DNA of 64,000 bases from Mya arenaria (GCF_026914265.1 NC_069130.1:40511429-40575428), one strand, 5' to 3'. Counted from the first letter of the stretch, positions 33,101 to 45,538 are shown. A program made the numbers and translations. Notes: a model not told the origin generated them from the letters alone.

Positions 33101-36100
33101 ACTCGCCAATCATTTAATATTTTTGAGTTTTCAGCTATTGAATACACGGTTACAATCTTGTTATCGGCAATTAATAATTTCCATCCATGCATTATTAAGT
33201 AAGCAGTTAAAGGTTTATCACTCAACATTTATGTTTGTTATACATGTGTATGTTTTGATTTTGAATAAGAGTACCACATTTACACTTAAACGGGTTCATT
33301 AATTTATCATTTACTAGTTTATATTACAATATTACAACACGCATCGTCTTACCATCCTGTTTCACCATTTCTTTAAGCTCCAAATTTCTGTTTCGGCGAT
33401 TCAACGAAACCCTGCCCTTGTTCGCAGCACTCGATTGTTTCTTGGTGCCGCTATCTGAAAAATCAAACATCGTTCAGACAAAAGGAAATACCGATTGAAG
33501 TCTATATAGCCAGTGGTTGAAACAGCACATGCCAGAATGCACGTCCATATATAGAGGAAGATTTATTAACTCGAAGACGTATGAAGAAATAATGCTTAGT
33601 AGGAAAGAGTTGTTAATGCATTGGTAACACATATTTCTGGTAATGTCACATTTATTGCTTCTTTCTTAATCGGCGTCATGGAAACGCGCGTCTTGATCGG
33701 TCTTGTAGTAGGTGGGAAACAACACATAGCGGAGACTATATTTGTATTGATATTGTGAATGACGTTTTTGGTTCAAGGAAGGAAAAACAGTACTAATTAC
33801 TAAATGCCATTCACTATAAGAAATATATTATATTGGGACAGAATAAAAAGGGAGCGCAGTGACAAATGATAAAATGGGACAATACCAGAATATACATTGA
33901 GGATAATTGTTTGTTTCAGTTTAAGATATGCAATATATTTCACCGAGTGAGTACCAAAAGTAATATTTCTCGAGTAGCTTTTCAAAATTGTATTAATATA
34001 TAATGGAAAAACCGCGGAAATTTTCAATTAGATGAACTCATACCGGAAACAAAATTAAAGGACGTCGTAGCATTCTATTCCCAGCATTTTATGAGTTTAT
34101 GTAACCATTTTAACAATGAAACGGGAAAAATTACAATTCGATAAACAAACTGTTTATTTATTAATAAACCACCTGAAAGCATGAAATAAATGGACTTTCT
34201 TACTATACTCAAATTTAATCAATCATTCCTTCATGTGTGTGTTTTCATCTCCGAAAAGCTCCGATTAAGTATTTTATAATCCTCCTAGTGTTACCAACAA
34301 CCCTTTAAAATAATTATTTTTATTGTAAAAGTATGAGTGAAATAACTCAAAATCGCCATCTGGTCAAATGCCATTTGTGTTAATTTATGCCTGTAATTTT
34401 ACGTAGGGGTTTCACCACGTGTATATAAACTGAAACTGTTAAACCTGTTAAACGTATAGAGAAAAAACGAATGTTATATGTTTTATATTTTCCTTTAAAC
34501 TAGTGTCTGTTAACTCTCTATTTGAAACCGTTACATAAACTTCGTTGACAAAGTATTGTATATGGTCTTTTATTTCTGCAGACCTTTTACCGGACAGTGG
34601 CCATTCTTTTCTTGCTTGAATTTAGAGGAGCATATTTCGGCTACGGAAATAATGGCCTCACCTTTTTGTTGAAATTTAAAGTGGTTATGGACATAGTGGC
34701 CTCATCTTTCTTGCAAGAATTTAGAAGGTCGACTCCGCATATAGTGACTTTTTCTTTCTTGCAGCAATTGAGAGGGCGTAATTCGGGTCCGGACAGTGCT
34801 TTGTATAACCTTTCTTGTTTAAATTAAAGAGGAGCATAGTTCGGCTACGGACTGGGTTTCTTAACCTTTATTACTGGCATTTAGAGGGGCGTATCTCGGC
34901 TCCGGACAAAGTTGCCTTACCTTTTATCTTGGAATTAGAGGGGCGTTTTTTCTGCTCCGGACAGAGTGGCCATACCTTTCTTTGTGTAATTTAGAGCGGC
35001 GCCCTCTATCCACTACGGACAGGTCGAGTGGCATTACCTTTCTTGTAATAATTAAGAGGGGAATTGTTCCAATCAAGACACAGTGGCCTTACCTGTCTTG
35101 CAGTAATTTAGCGGGACGTATTTCGCCTCTGGACAGAGTGGCCTTACCTTTCTTGCAAGAAATAGGAGGCTTGTTTTTTCTGCTACTTACCTGTCTTGCA
35201 GTAATTTAAAGGGACATATTTCGGCTTTGGCACAATGACCATACCTTTCTTGCAGTAATTTAGAGGGACGTATTTCTGCTTCGGGCGCAGTGGCATTACT
35301 TGTCTTGCAGTAATTTAGAGGGACATATTTCGGCTGTGGTACAATGACCATATCTTTCTTGCAGTAATTAAGAGGGACGTATTTCTGCTTCGGGCGCAGT
35401 GGCCTTACCTGTCTTGCAATAATTTAGAGTGACGTATTTCGGCTTGGACACAGTGGTCTTATCTTTTTTGCAGAAATTTAGAGGGACGTATTTCGGCTTT
35501 GGACACAGTGGCCTTACCTTTTATTGCAATAGTTTAGAGGGACGTATTTCAGCGTTGGACACAGTGGCCTTACCTTTTATTGCAATAATTTAGAGGGACG
35601 TATTTCAGCGTTGGACACAGTGGCCTTACCTTTTATTGCAATAATTTAGAGGGACGTATTTCAGCTTTGGACACAGTGGCCTTACCTTTTATACAGGAAT
35701 TTAGAGGGACGTATTTCAGCTTTGGACACAGTGGCCTTACCTTTTATACAGGAATTTAGAGGGACGTATTTCAGCTTTGGACACAGTGGCCTTACCTTTT
35801 TTACAGGAATTTAGAGGGACGTATTTCAGCGTTGGACACAGTGGCCTTACCTTTTATACAGGAATTTAGAGGGACGTATTTCAGCGTTGGACACAGTGGC
35901 CTTACCTTTAATACAGGAATTTAGAGGGACGTATTTCAGCGTTGGACACAGTGGCCTTACCTTTAATACAGGAATTTAGAGGGACGTATTTCAGCGTTGG
36001 ACACAGTAGCCTTACCTTTTTTACAGGAATTTAGAGGGGCGTATTTCAGCTTTGGACACAGTGGCCTTACCTTTTATTGCAGGAATTTAGAGGGGCGTAT

Positions 36101-39100
36101 TTCGGCACAATGACCTTACCTTTCTTGCAGAAATTAAGAGGGGCATATTTAGGCTCCGGGCAAAGTGGCGATGAGACGCGCTTGGCAATCATGTCCTGAT
36201 AATAAAAAAAATATTTTTGCCGTTTCAATTTCGTAGCTCCGCAGGCGCATTTTATTACATTAAGTATGATCATGTACAATTCAGCTCATCATTCCACCAA
36301 GCCATTGGCGAAAATTCTAATTTTGAATGCTCAAACAACCCATATAATATTGGTAGTATTTGAAAGGTCGTTGTATGTTGGTTATAAATATGTGAAATAA
36401 ATTACTGAAACTACACTATTGGTCAAGAAACTGTACGTCATGTATGTGTCCCTTTCCCCCAAATGCTTTGGACGTGGATTTACCTATTCTGCTATGTTTT
36501 AAGGCCAAAAGATCTTTTTTGTTATTTTATTTTTTTGGTAACTTTTAAACAGTCTCATTCTACACATATAGCCCTTTCAAATGAAATCAAAATTGCATTG
36601 GGTCACCAGACATCAAAATTTGAAGTGATTGTCCATAGGATACATTTACTTCAACAGCTAGCATCATTCTTAAAATAATCTGCATTTAACAGGATACTCA
36701 TTTGTGTCAACTACAAATATAAAGTTTTATTTGATTAAAAGACGCATCTGAGTTTCTTTTAAACTTAGGTCTGTTTATTACATATAGTGTCACACTGTTA
36801 AAAACAAAACTTAAATCTTACATAAATGTCTTCCGGTAAGACGTCTCGGAACGTTGAAATTCCACCATTGATAACAGTCTCAATGACATCACGAAGATTC
36901 CGTCCGAATAGAACGCCCTCTCGCGGAATGTTGGTGTCAACAATGTCACTTACTCTCCCGATCTCCTATACATGATATTTAAATCGTATTATTACTCATA
37001 CACATATAAAGTTTGTCAGTATCAGTGGAATGTATATATAGCGCCATCGGAGTCAAATTTCAGACGTTTCGAAGAGAACGAAAACTATCTCCAAATATGG
37101 TCACACTCGAATTAAAACAGGGAGTAAACAATGTTTTGTTAATCAAGTATACATTAATCATATTTTACTACTGTTAGTATTACACAAAGCCAGTCTTGAT
37201 AAGATATTATGAAAACTTACGAATACTCAACAACGAAAAATACAATTATAAAATAAAATTATAAAAGTAAAAACCTTGAAGAATATATCTTGTTTGACAT
37301 CAATAGAGAACATTTTACTGGTCCCTAGCCTGTAAATATCTCTTGTACAATACAAGTGTTTCAGCAGATGTCGCAGAAGGTCGGAAATCTGGGCCATAAA
37401 TGAATTGCTTTCGCACACCCGCGTAGCTAGACTAAGTCTTGTTTCTTCAACGTATGTGAAAGTTGTCTCCATCCGAGATATCAGATTCGACATGCGGAAC
37501 ACTGAAAAAATAGTTCCATAAAAGTAGTTTCAACGCCCATTGAAGAACTTGGGAAAAATAGTTTTTACAGAACAATTACTAGTACAAGGTGTAGTTGTTA
37601 TGATTCATACTGCAATACAGTGCATTACTGTCACATTATATGGTTCAAAACGGGACTAAAAGTATCTTCCATGGCCGAAAGTGTAACTACGTTCATCCCA
37701 ACCCGAGCGTAGGGTGTTTTACGGAAACGAGGGTTACGAAGTTTCCGCAGAACACCCTGCGCGAGGGTTGGGATGAACCTATGTTACACGAGCGGCTATG
37801 GTAGATGCTTTTTCTCCCACCTCAGTTAAACAAAATAAAGTAAAACATGTAATTTTTCGCTAGAACTCTTTTATGCGTAGTGAAAATAATTGCGTATAGA
37901 TATGTAATAATTCGTGGTTGTCATCGATACCATATGCGCGCAGTGATTTAGACTATGCTATTAGGCAAATCGGTCTTTGCCCGTGGGCAAGATAAGAATT
38001 TCTAGCATGGTCAATTTTTTTAGATCTACTTATCTGAGGTGGGAGAAAATATACTCCAATAAATGAAGCAAACAACGGATCTATAACACTACAATCTTTC
38101 GGTATTTATTTGTATTATATACCCATCATAAATCCACACGCAATACATATCGCAATATACGGTAGTCCGTATTCCACTCAGTGCGTCTTCGTCTTGGCCT
38201 CAATTAGCCGCAATAACTTCCGGTAGGACTCGTTCACCAGTATATCTCAACAAATAAAGTCTCACAGGTACACAGTGCAAAACGGCCGTATTCCACTCTT
38301 GTGACGTCACGTCATAACTAGCTAGTAGTTGTGCGATGTTAAAATGACGTCATAAAACAAAATAGTGCGTTGTTAAAATGACAGTTATTATGGAAACATG
38401 TGGCTTTTAAGTGATCTTACCAGTAATGTGTATAATAAAATGGTTATTAGTACTGCGTTTTCATCCGGAATGTCGTATTCGACTCTCGTTGATTTTTGCA
38501 GATTTTGATTTCACTCAGCTTACGCATCGTGAAATCCGAATCTGCAAAAATCCACTCGAGTCGAATACAAGCTCCCGGATCAAAACGCAGTACTTATAAC
38601 CCTATTGTATTAATGGAAAATAAATACAGTCGAACCCGTTGGCTCAACCTCGCTAGGATCGAATTCGACGTTGGCTCGAACTGTTAAGTTAAGAACCGAT
38701 TTCTTTATACTGAACGTGAGCCCCGCTTGTGTGAATTTTCCGAGGCTCGTGGTATGGTCCCTGGGAGTTCGAGCCAACAGGGTTCGACAGTATTTTAATG
38801 GTGTACGTACTGTCTAGTTCAACATTGGGTAGTTCCTCACATGGCGGGGTGGGTTGCGGCGTTGCCGGACGTGACAGGTGTACGTTGCTCCAAAGGCGGC
38901 TCGGGGTGCCATCTCGTGACACGTGACACGGGGAGTCCTTCTGAGTGCCATGACTCGTGGAATCACGGAGATACGGCGTGGTGGACGCTAGCATTTCGTG
39001 TAGTTTCACTGTGTTCTCTATACAGAAGGACATTTAATTCAGTTTCCTCTAGAAAATAACGGTGAGTGTGCGGTTATTCGTTGGACTTTAAAGCTGCACT

Positions 39101-42003
39101 CTCACAGATTGAACGTTTTGACAACTTTTTTATTTTTTGTCTTGAAACGAGCCAATGTTTGCGAAAATCCATGGAAACCAGTTTTATAAGACTGATGACA
39201 AAAATACGATCGTAGGTTTTTATAATCAAGTTCAAAAAATGATGTTTTATGCATATTTCTAAAACCGTTAGTAACGGTTTAAGCCAAAAAAACATTAGTT
39301 TTCTAACGAAAATATGAAAATCTGCGATCTGATCTTTTGTCAGCAATCCTATATCATTGGTTTGCAGATATTTACGCAAAAAATTGTTCTTTCCAAGACA
39401 AAAAATAAAAAAGTTGTAAAAAATGGTAAATCTGTGAGAGTGCAGCTTTAAAACCAACGAAAATGATTGAGTAAAGACTAAAAAAAACTATTTACCTGTT
39501 ATTGAGACTCATTAATTCAAACAGGAAAAAAATGCATGTAGTTTATGCTTTTCGGTGGGTTATAGTGATTTATTAGTGAAATAAAACTGATATATTTCAC
39601 CTTTTTGTGGTAAACCAAATAAGGCGTATAAATGTACGTTTCCATTAACCCTACCGACCCTATTTTTTCCACCCGACCTTACATTTTTTAGCCGTAATTT
39701 GGATTAATATCGTATTTCCTTGAAAAATATACATTTTTGGTGAACATGTTAAATTTTGACCATTGCATATCTAAAAAAATGCTACAATAGTGATATACCC
39801 TGATATAGTATTTTGTACAGAATCCCGGTTTTCAAAAAAAAACAATGCAAAGAAAATCGATATGATTTACATACCAGAAAAGTTTTCTTCTTTCTTCGAT
39901 ATCTTGAAAGAGTTGTGCCAGTGTATGAACTAAAAATAAATAAATAAATCATTTAAAAAAAACTACATTTGGCCTCCAATTCAACTAGAGAAAAGTTATT
40001 TTAATATTCTCGTCTATTAAACAGCTGAAAAATTGGAATAAAACATGCGGTATATTTACATTTTGTCACAACAGCAATATTACCAAACATATTTCCTAAC
40101 ATATTCATGTTTTTATAATTCGTATACAGTTATTCCAAATGTCCCGGTACACTCTGCTTTATCGATAACTTAGTGGAATAAAGTACCGGGGTTGCCATTA
40201 TAAGCAACTCCATGGTTTATCGTTATGGCATTACAGAAATCTTCCAGGAATTGCTTATTTAATTTGATTAAAGGTCACAGTCATAGATTTTTTCTCTCAA
40301 AAAAACATTTGGCGGGGAAATTTGGCGGGGAATGCTTGAAAGCGGCGTGGAAAATGTATCGCGTCATCACTATGTGACGTCATATTGACGTTTTTGTTAT
40401 GTTTGTTTGCTGTTTTTTTAAACAAAAGACAAGAATGACTATGATCCAGATTGAAAAAGTGACGTAGTTAAGCATATGAGAAAGGCATTAACGTTGTGAA
40501 ATTATTGATATCTCTATACCTTTCCCGGAGTGTCTTCAGGGTTGTCGTACAATCGTCTGGCAGCTTTAATAGCATCCCTTTGATCGTCTGCTACAGCGTT
40601 GCGTTTCTGCGCATGCGTGCCGGTTTTGACGTCATTACCTGTATTACGTATGTTTGTTCTACCTGATTTCTGTGAGAGAATTAAATAGTAATTAAATTAA
40701 TTTTCTATGAACGCGAGTTTAATATCAAAAGTCTATTTTGGCCACGAGGCTTATTTTTAAAATATCATAATATTTAATAATGCGAATGATTTTGTCAGAG
40801 ACGCAACTTGTCCGCTATGTTGGCGGATACTAAAGATTAGATATAAAAAAGGTGCATCTGTCAATATTTTGTCCTATTGCGGTAAGGGGGACGGTTGGCA
40901 GGCCCTTTTATAATAAAATGAATGACGTCATAGTTATACCATGGCGTGTCTGGGATAACATGCAGCTGAAATCTGCGAAATGAAAATCAGATAATTTTAC
41001 GCGCCAGTGAATGAAACAGCACTATACAGAAAGTCACGTACGTGCTTACTGTGTGCTATCCACAAATATATATATATTAAAGGGGCACAGAATAGGTTGA
41101 TGAAATGCCGAATATTTCTTTCTAATTTTAGAAATTTTAGTTTTTGTGTTTTACTCATTTGACTTTTTAAAATGAAAAAAACAACATTCGATTTGTGTAC
41201 AGATCAAAACTAATATTAGCCTCTGTTTTCTTTTCTTCACGGTTAATAGCTACGTAGTCACAAAATCCGAAATCGAATTATACAACTTAATATAATTATT
41301 ACTTTAGTCCATAACAAATATATTCTAAATAAAATAATATCTTGTCATTCGTATTTTTCAATCCAGCGCGTTAAGCAGCGTAGAATAAGTTTTGATAAGA
41401 CTGACTGTAACTTTTAAAAAACGTGAATACAAATGACAGTTATTTTATTTGGAAAATTTCTGAAGTTAGGGCGTTAGACAAGGGGTTTGAACATCGCAGT
41501 CGACACCACAACCCCATCGCTAAAAAGGCTAACTTAACATGAAGACTGTTGGAAAGGCCTTATGCGGCTGATATTACTTTCCGCTCTCGTGTACCGGAAC
41601 CGAACCACTCTAAACCTGGATGTACTGACCATTCCGTGTACCGTTTTGTTACAGCCCCGTGATTCAGCCGCTACTGCATTACTTCTGATACCATTAACGT
41701 TAAAGAAACAGTGAATGCTCGAACGGGGTTTTTAAACTTTAGACTCGCAGTCGACACCACAATAACATTTCATTTCACTAAATTATCAATGACACGTACC
41801 TATCTTGTTTTAAGTTTGTAGGTAATGCGGCATACAGATTTTCATTTTTAGAATGTAATTCCAATAATAGAAAAAAAATCATTTGCCAAACGCCGGTTGA
41901 TATCAAATAAAAAAAATAATATGATAGAACGTAACATGTATTTAGGTTCATAGACCCATGTTGCCAGGTATTATAGAAATACTGTTGTTTTAACGCTTAC
42001 CAT
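30130..42003 (-). CDS. Unrecognised 400-residue protein, nine exons
   Basis: Exons (minus): 42003-42001, 40669-40520, 39929-39875, 37501-37275, 36965-36822, 36195-36120, 33454-33353, 31082-30906 and 30398-30130. All eight junctions have GT/AG and compatible phases, and the sum is 401 codons including TAG. The first coding exon holds only the ATG, placed directly before its donor GTAAGC. Residues 1-50 are basic and polar. Residues about 70-145 (FRMSNLISRMETTFTYVEET... DLLRHLLKHLY) look mostly helical. The segment to about 193 continues EIGRVSDIVDTNIPREG. After that the chain is rich in Lys, Ser and Asp, and the end is acidic (FDDDLDKLLDSC). There is no signal peptide or membrane segment. I do not recognise the family; the helical middle and disordered tail suggest a scaffold or cytoskeletal protein, which is only inference. 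Confidence 0.72.
31185..31345. repeat. 21-bp minisatellite, array 1
   Basis: About seven copies of a unit near 21 bp, consensus CACAACTTAGTAACTTGTGGC. It lies in the intron between exons 31082-30906 and 33454-33353 of the unrecognised gene. The same unit forms a second array at 32655-32930, and both have AGAGGTGACATCC at their left edge or inside. Confidence 0.8.
31611..31765. mobile_element. Truncated Mutator-like MITE (left part)
   Basis: It begins CATTCGGAACTCCTCGGTC and continues AACCTCGGATTTATTTGGAC, TTTACATACTCAAAAAG and CCGCTGCAAGTAGATCGC, matching the left half of the element at 10167-10488. The right end is absent. Confidence 0.62.
31766..32650. other. Intronic AT-rich DNA
   Basis: Within the 31083-33352 intron of the unrecognised gene. 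No repeat or exon that I can support. Confidence 0.4.
32655..32930. repeat. 21-bp minisatellite, array 2
   Basis: Two blocks (about 32655-32760 and 32815-32930) of the same CACAACTTAGTAAATTGTGGC unit as array 1, about 1.3 kb away and separated in the middle by TCAGAGGTGACATCCTCAGC. Confidence 0.8.
33455..34590. other. Intronic AT-rich DNA
   Basis: This is part of the intron 33455-36119 of the unrecognised gene, before the 55-bp array. No further feature is supported. Confidence 0.4.
34597..36119. repeat. 55-bp minisatellite derived from an exon and its splice donor
   Basis: About 28 tandem copies of a 55-bp unit, read on the plus strand as AATTTAGAGGGACGTATTTC then AGC(G/T)TTGGACACAGTGGCC then TTACCTTTTATACAGG. 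Exact 55-bp steps are seen for example at 35701 and 35756. On the minus strand each unit reads AAATACGTCCCTCTAAATTC..., the same sequence as the 3' end of exon 36195-36120 (KYAPLNFCKK), followed by AAAGGTAAGG, a copy of that exon's splice donor. The array begins at the donor itself. Copies at 35570-36060 are most alike; those near 34600-35000 are decayed and vary in length. Because 55 is not a multiple of 3, the copies do not keep one reading frame. Confidence 0.9.
37659..37815. mobile_element. Foldback element
   Basis: AAAAGTATCTTCCATGGCC, TGTAACTACGTTCATCCCAA and GGGTGTTTTACGGAAAC at the left are matched by their inverses at the right (AACACCCTGCG, TTGGGATGAACC, GGCTATGGTAGATGCTTTT). It is nearly fully self-complementary. 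It lies in the intron between exons 39929-39875 and 37501-37275. Confidence 0.7.
37810..38050. mobile_element. Short inverted-repeat element
   Basis: TTTTCTCCCACCTCAG at about 37810-37826 is repeated inverted as CTGAGGTGGGAGAAAA at about 38034-38049. It directly adjoins the foldback element at 37659. No clear target duplication was seen. Confidence 0.5.
38443..38602. mobile_element. Foldback element
   Basis: GGTTATTAGTACTGCGTTTT and ATCCGG at the left pair with CCGGATCAAAACGCAGTACT-TATAACC at the right; inward, GTATTCGACTC and GATTTTTGCAGATT also pair. About 160 bp, self-complementary throughout. Confidence 0.72.
38626..38792. mobile_element. Mariner/pogo-like MITE
   Basis: Element 38628-38790 (163 bp) begins CAGTCGAACCCGTTGGCTC and ends GAGCCAACAGGGTTCGACAG, flanked on both sides by TA. 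The CAG...CTG ends with a TA duplication fit the Tc1/mariner/pogo group. Confidence 0.78.
39088..39451. mobile_element. TTAA-type foldback MITE, copy 1
   Basis: Element 39092-39447 (356 bp) has inverted ends AGCTGCACTCTCACAGATT and is flanked by TTAA on both sides, the target of Kolobok and piggyBac elements. It is long-armed, with no coding. The sister copy is at 57133-57491. Confidence 0.85.
40670..42000. other. First intron of the unrecognised gene
   Basis: The intron between the ATG-bearing exon and exon 40669-40520. Two similar passages with GCAGTCGACACCACAA (41498 and 41745) show an unclassified repeat. No exon is supported. Confidence 0.45.
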
Positions 42004-42719
42004 TTCTATAGTATTAGATGTCTTTTTTTGTCTCCAGTTCGTTTCTTTTGATTCAACTCTACAAAACGTGTATTCTCAGTGAATGGTACACAAACTTTAT
42101 AGCTAAGCAACTAATCTGGTGACGTAAGCAACGTCAACTCTTGTGACGTCACAATCATAGTTAAATATCAATCCATGACGTTTTTGGTGTGAATATCTGT
42201 CCATGTTAAAAACTGAATACATCATCTTAAAAATTGTTTATTAAACGACGGCTAGTATTTCCTTCATGTTTCTCAAACCCTGACCGACACTGCCACCTAA
42301 GAACGGAGTGTTGGTGTAAATCCAGTTCTATCCAGTATCGCAAATGTTGAAATCTTTCTTGAACCTGCAACAGGTTTGATAAGTATATTTTTTATGCATG
42401 ACTTTTTTTTACTTTATCTAGATAATATTTCTGTGTGCGTATTTATACAATCAAACATAGCTCATGTCGGTGCGTGATATCCTGATATGCGGCCCCTCCC
42501 CACCCCCCACCCTTTCCATTCACAAACACACGCGAGGAAGCACAGACTCATAATCATCAAACCCATCACTCTTATTTATTTTACGTCAAATAAAACCAGT
42601 TGTTATTTTTCTTACTTAAACCTGAATTATGAAACGACAACTGTAGTTGTGTGAAATCAGAATTAAACTATTAATATCCCGTTTGGTCCAAGGCGATATG
42701 GCTAAATCGTTGAATAAAG
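42004..42719. promoter_or_regulatory. Head-to-head intergenic region between the unrecognised gene and POLR2D
   Basis: The minus-strand gene begins at 42003 and POLR2D at 42720. The region holds CRE-like sites TGACGTAA (42120-42127) and the palindrome TGACGTCA (42144-42151), probably just upstream of the minus gene's transcription start. At the POLR2D start the sequence AAGATGGCG (42717-42725) includes the ATG and matches the YY1-type downstream element of many TATA-less housekeeping promoters. No TATA box is evident for POLR2D. Shared control is an inference from geometry. Confidence 0.5.
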
Positions 42720-45226
42720 ATGGCGACAGGTACATCCACCACCGCGGATAAGCAAGAAGAAGACGCTTCTGAGCTCCAGTTTCCAAAAGGTGTGTATATG
42801 ATCCGCATAAGACGTTACAATTCTGTTAAGGCTATTTTTTGAAACACGTTTCCTTTATCTGAGATATCGTATTTTGCTGAATTGGACGTTTTAACTGTTT
42901 TTGTAATTGTTGCTAGAATTTCGGATAGTACATTCAAATGAATTGTAACATGAATTGATTTATTGTTTACGGCTTAATAGCTCAGAGTCATATATATATA
43001 TATGATGTTTAAATGCAAAGTTAAACTTTATCAACATTATAAATAGCAAGCTGTTAAAATATATAGTTCTCTTATATTTGTATTGTCTTGTATACATTTA
43101 TAATGCCTATTCAATTTTCCAGAGTTTGAAAATGCAGAAACATTGCTGGTGTCAGAGGTGCAGATGTTGTTAGAGCACAGGTATGGTTCTATAATAAATT
43201 ATTTTTTTGGTTTAAAGTTGATTTCCCCATTTAGTACAGTAGTAAAATGTCTGAATTTAAAAGAAATTTATCATCAATCTCCTTGTGTTTTTTTACGGTA
43301 AATATTAAGATGATTAATTGAGGAAACCAATTGTCTGTAGTTGCCTGAAATTATGCAACACAAAAATAATATTTCAATTAACAAGCACCTTTATTGCCTT
43401 ATATTAAAATACACTTTTCCCACAGGTGGTATCAGTCAATGATATATTAAGCAGTTGAAACCTAAAACTACATGTGCACTTTAACACATTTCCAAGTTAC
43501 ATTTGTTTTGTTAAATCTATTACATTTACATCCTTCTTAGGCCGACACGATGTGCCACTCTGACACTTTTCTGCAGCACCCTGTCCTTAAGGAAACTGCA
43601 TTAAAACCCTACTGACTGATAGTGCCATGGTGCAACCTATGGTCTCACCTATGCAAACAATGAACTTAAGCTGAATCTCTTTCATCCAGGAAAACTCAGA
43701 ATGAGAGTGCAGAAGAGGAACAGGAACTGTCTGAGGTTTTCATGAAGACTCTCCAGTATACACAGCGCTTCTCCAAGTTCAAAAACAGAGAAACTATTGC
43801 AGCTGTTAGAAAGTAAGGACTCTAAATTTGATGAAACGCCTTATTGTTAGCTCAGCGATAAACTGACCCTCATTCCGTAGGCTGCCAAGCTGCAACTCTA
43901 GGCTGCATTGATCATTCTTATTAATTTTGATTTAATATAAAGTTCAAGATGCAAAATACTGAATTTACATGCTAACTTTTTGTTTAGGACAATTGGTATA
44001 CTATATTCCTATTCCCAGAGGCACTTGAATAATTCAAATTTTAAATAACAATGCCAAATTTTTGTGCTTTTATCAGCTTGAAATTTTACTATTATTTACA
44101 ACATTCTTAGGGAAAGCTCAATTTATCCTGGTGGTATGATAATTTACTGATAAAATTAAGCTTACGCAGTCTGCTTTTGAGTTTTTTTGAAAGGAGAAAA
44201 TAACAGTTGATATAATAAATGCTTTAACTATTTGGTACTTTAACTTAATATGCAGCTCACTTTCATTTTCAGTTTGTTGATGTCCAAGAAACTGCACAAG
44301 TTTGAGCTGGCTGCCCTGGCCAATCTGTGTCCAGATAATGCTGAGGAGGCAAAGTCTCTCATTCCCAGGTAAGGCTTGTATTTTTTTTTAAATGCTGAAC
44401 TTATATTCAAGACTGCAACAATCTATTATTTTTAACTCGTCTATTTTTAGAAGAAAAAAAGTGGTGGTATTGTCATAGCTTTTGGTGTTGGTGCAGCATC
44501 AGCATTATGCGAAAACTTTAATTCTGCCATAAATCTTAAACGTTTTGATATTCAGATGAAACTTCAGACTTATAAGTCCACATGCATTCAGCATTGACTG
44601 TGTCGATACAAAGGGTATATTTTGATAGAACGCTATTTTGCATCTGGTACACCATATAACGCTGAGTTTGGTGTGTAAACCACTTTTTTTATATGTCTCT
44701 TTTTATTTCCATTTTTAACTCACAGTGCCATAGGTTTAAACCAATGAAAATGCTTTTATATTTTACACATTTCGGTTTTCCCAGAATTTTTTATTGAATT
44801 AATCAATGGCATTATAAATGATTAAATGCATTTTCTTGAACATAAACACAAATCAGCAATTAAATTCATAAAAATTATAAAATAATTTCTTTATGAAATA
44901 TAGTATGTTCTTGAAAAAATGTCATTGTATAGTTAGTAAATATTTTTTAAAAACTTCAATTAACAACAGTGTGTAAAAGGTAGCACTGAACACATGCTAT
45001 TATGCTGATAAAGGTTTGGAAAATGATGTAGCATGGGATTTTTCACTATGAAGTGTTGTATTTTTAATGTTGGATTAATTAAACAATTTATAATAACTGT
45101 CAGATTGTTTGATATGACATCCCCTTCTGAATAATATCCATTTGCAGTTTGGAAGGGCGCTTCGAAGATGAAGAGTTACAGCAGATTTTGGAAGACATAC
45201 ACACGAAGAGAAGCTTCCAGTACTGA
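42720..45226 (+). CDS. POLR2D: DNA-directed RNA polymerase II subunit RPB4
   Basis: Five exons, 42720-42789, 43123-43180, 43690-43812, 44273-44368 and 45148-45226 (TGA), join in phase to 141 residues; the human protein has 142. The chain reads [20 protein letters not shown], then [12 protein letters not shown], then [40 protein letters not shown] and the end [25 protein letters not shown], closely matching animal RPB4. Only the first 15 or so residues diverge. With RPB7 it forms the stalk of RNA polymerase II, which binds emerging RNA and aids initiation. The protein is complete with no missing domain. All introns are GT-AG. It lies head to head with the unrecognised gene to the left. Confidence 0.98.
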
Positions 45227-45271
45227 GGTGGTTTACCGTGTGCTTACTGTGGAAAGCCAAAAAATGACACT

Positions 45272-45538
45272 GGGGCCATATTTACTAATGTCAGCAGTCA
45301 TGAGTCTGAGTTTAAGACTCGGGCTGAGAATACTGAATTCTTAAATGTTTCAAAAAATCTATAATATAACTAAGTGTGACAAAAGATGAGTGCCTGATTG
45401 TAGAAAGGATGATTTGTAACACACAAATATATATTTTTACAATCTTTGCTCCTATAATAGCCTTGTTACAACAAATATAAAATTTAGCTTTCTGAGTCTG
45501 AGTCTTAAACTCCGGACGTTAGTGAAAACAGGCTCTGG
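45272..45538. mobile_element. Inverted-repeat MITE in the POLR2D 3' region
   Basis: The left end TGGGGCCATATTTACTAATG then GAGTCTGAGTTTAAGACTC is mirrored at the right by GAGTCTGAGTCTTAAACTCCG ... CGTTAGTGAAAACAGGCTCTG. It starts 46 bases after the POLR2D stop, so it is likely to be part of the 3' untranslated region. The terminal GGGGCC..TATT resembles the outer ends of the composite element at 14071-21022. Confidence 0.65.

Noticed and set aside
41460-41765. Possible remnant of a coding mobile element in the first intron of the unrecognised gene
   Set aside because: Only two short similar passages; no protein signature of any mobile-element family.
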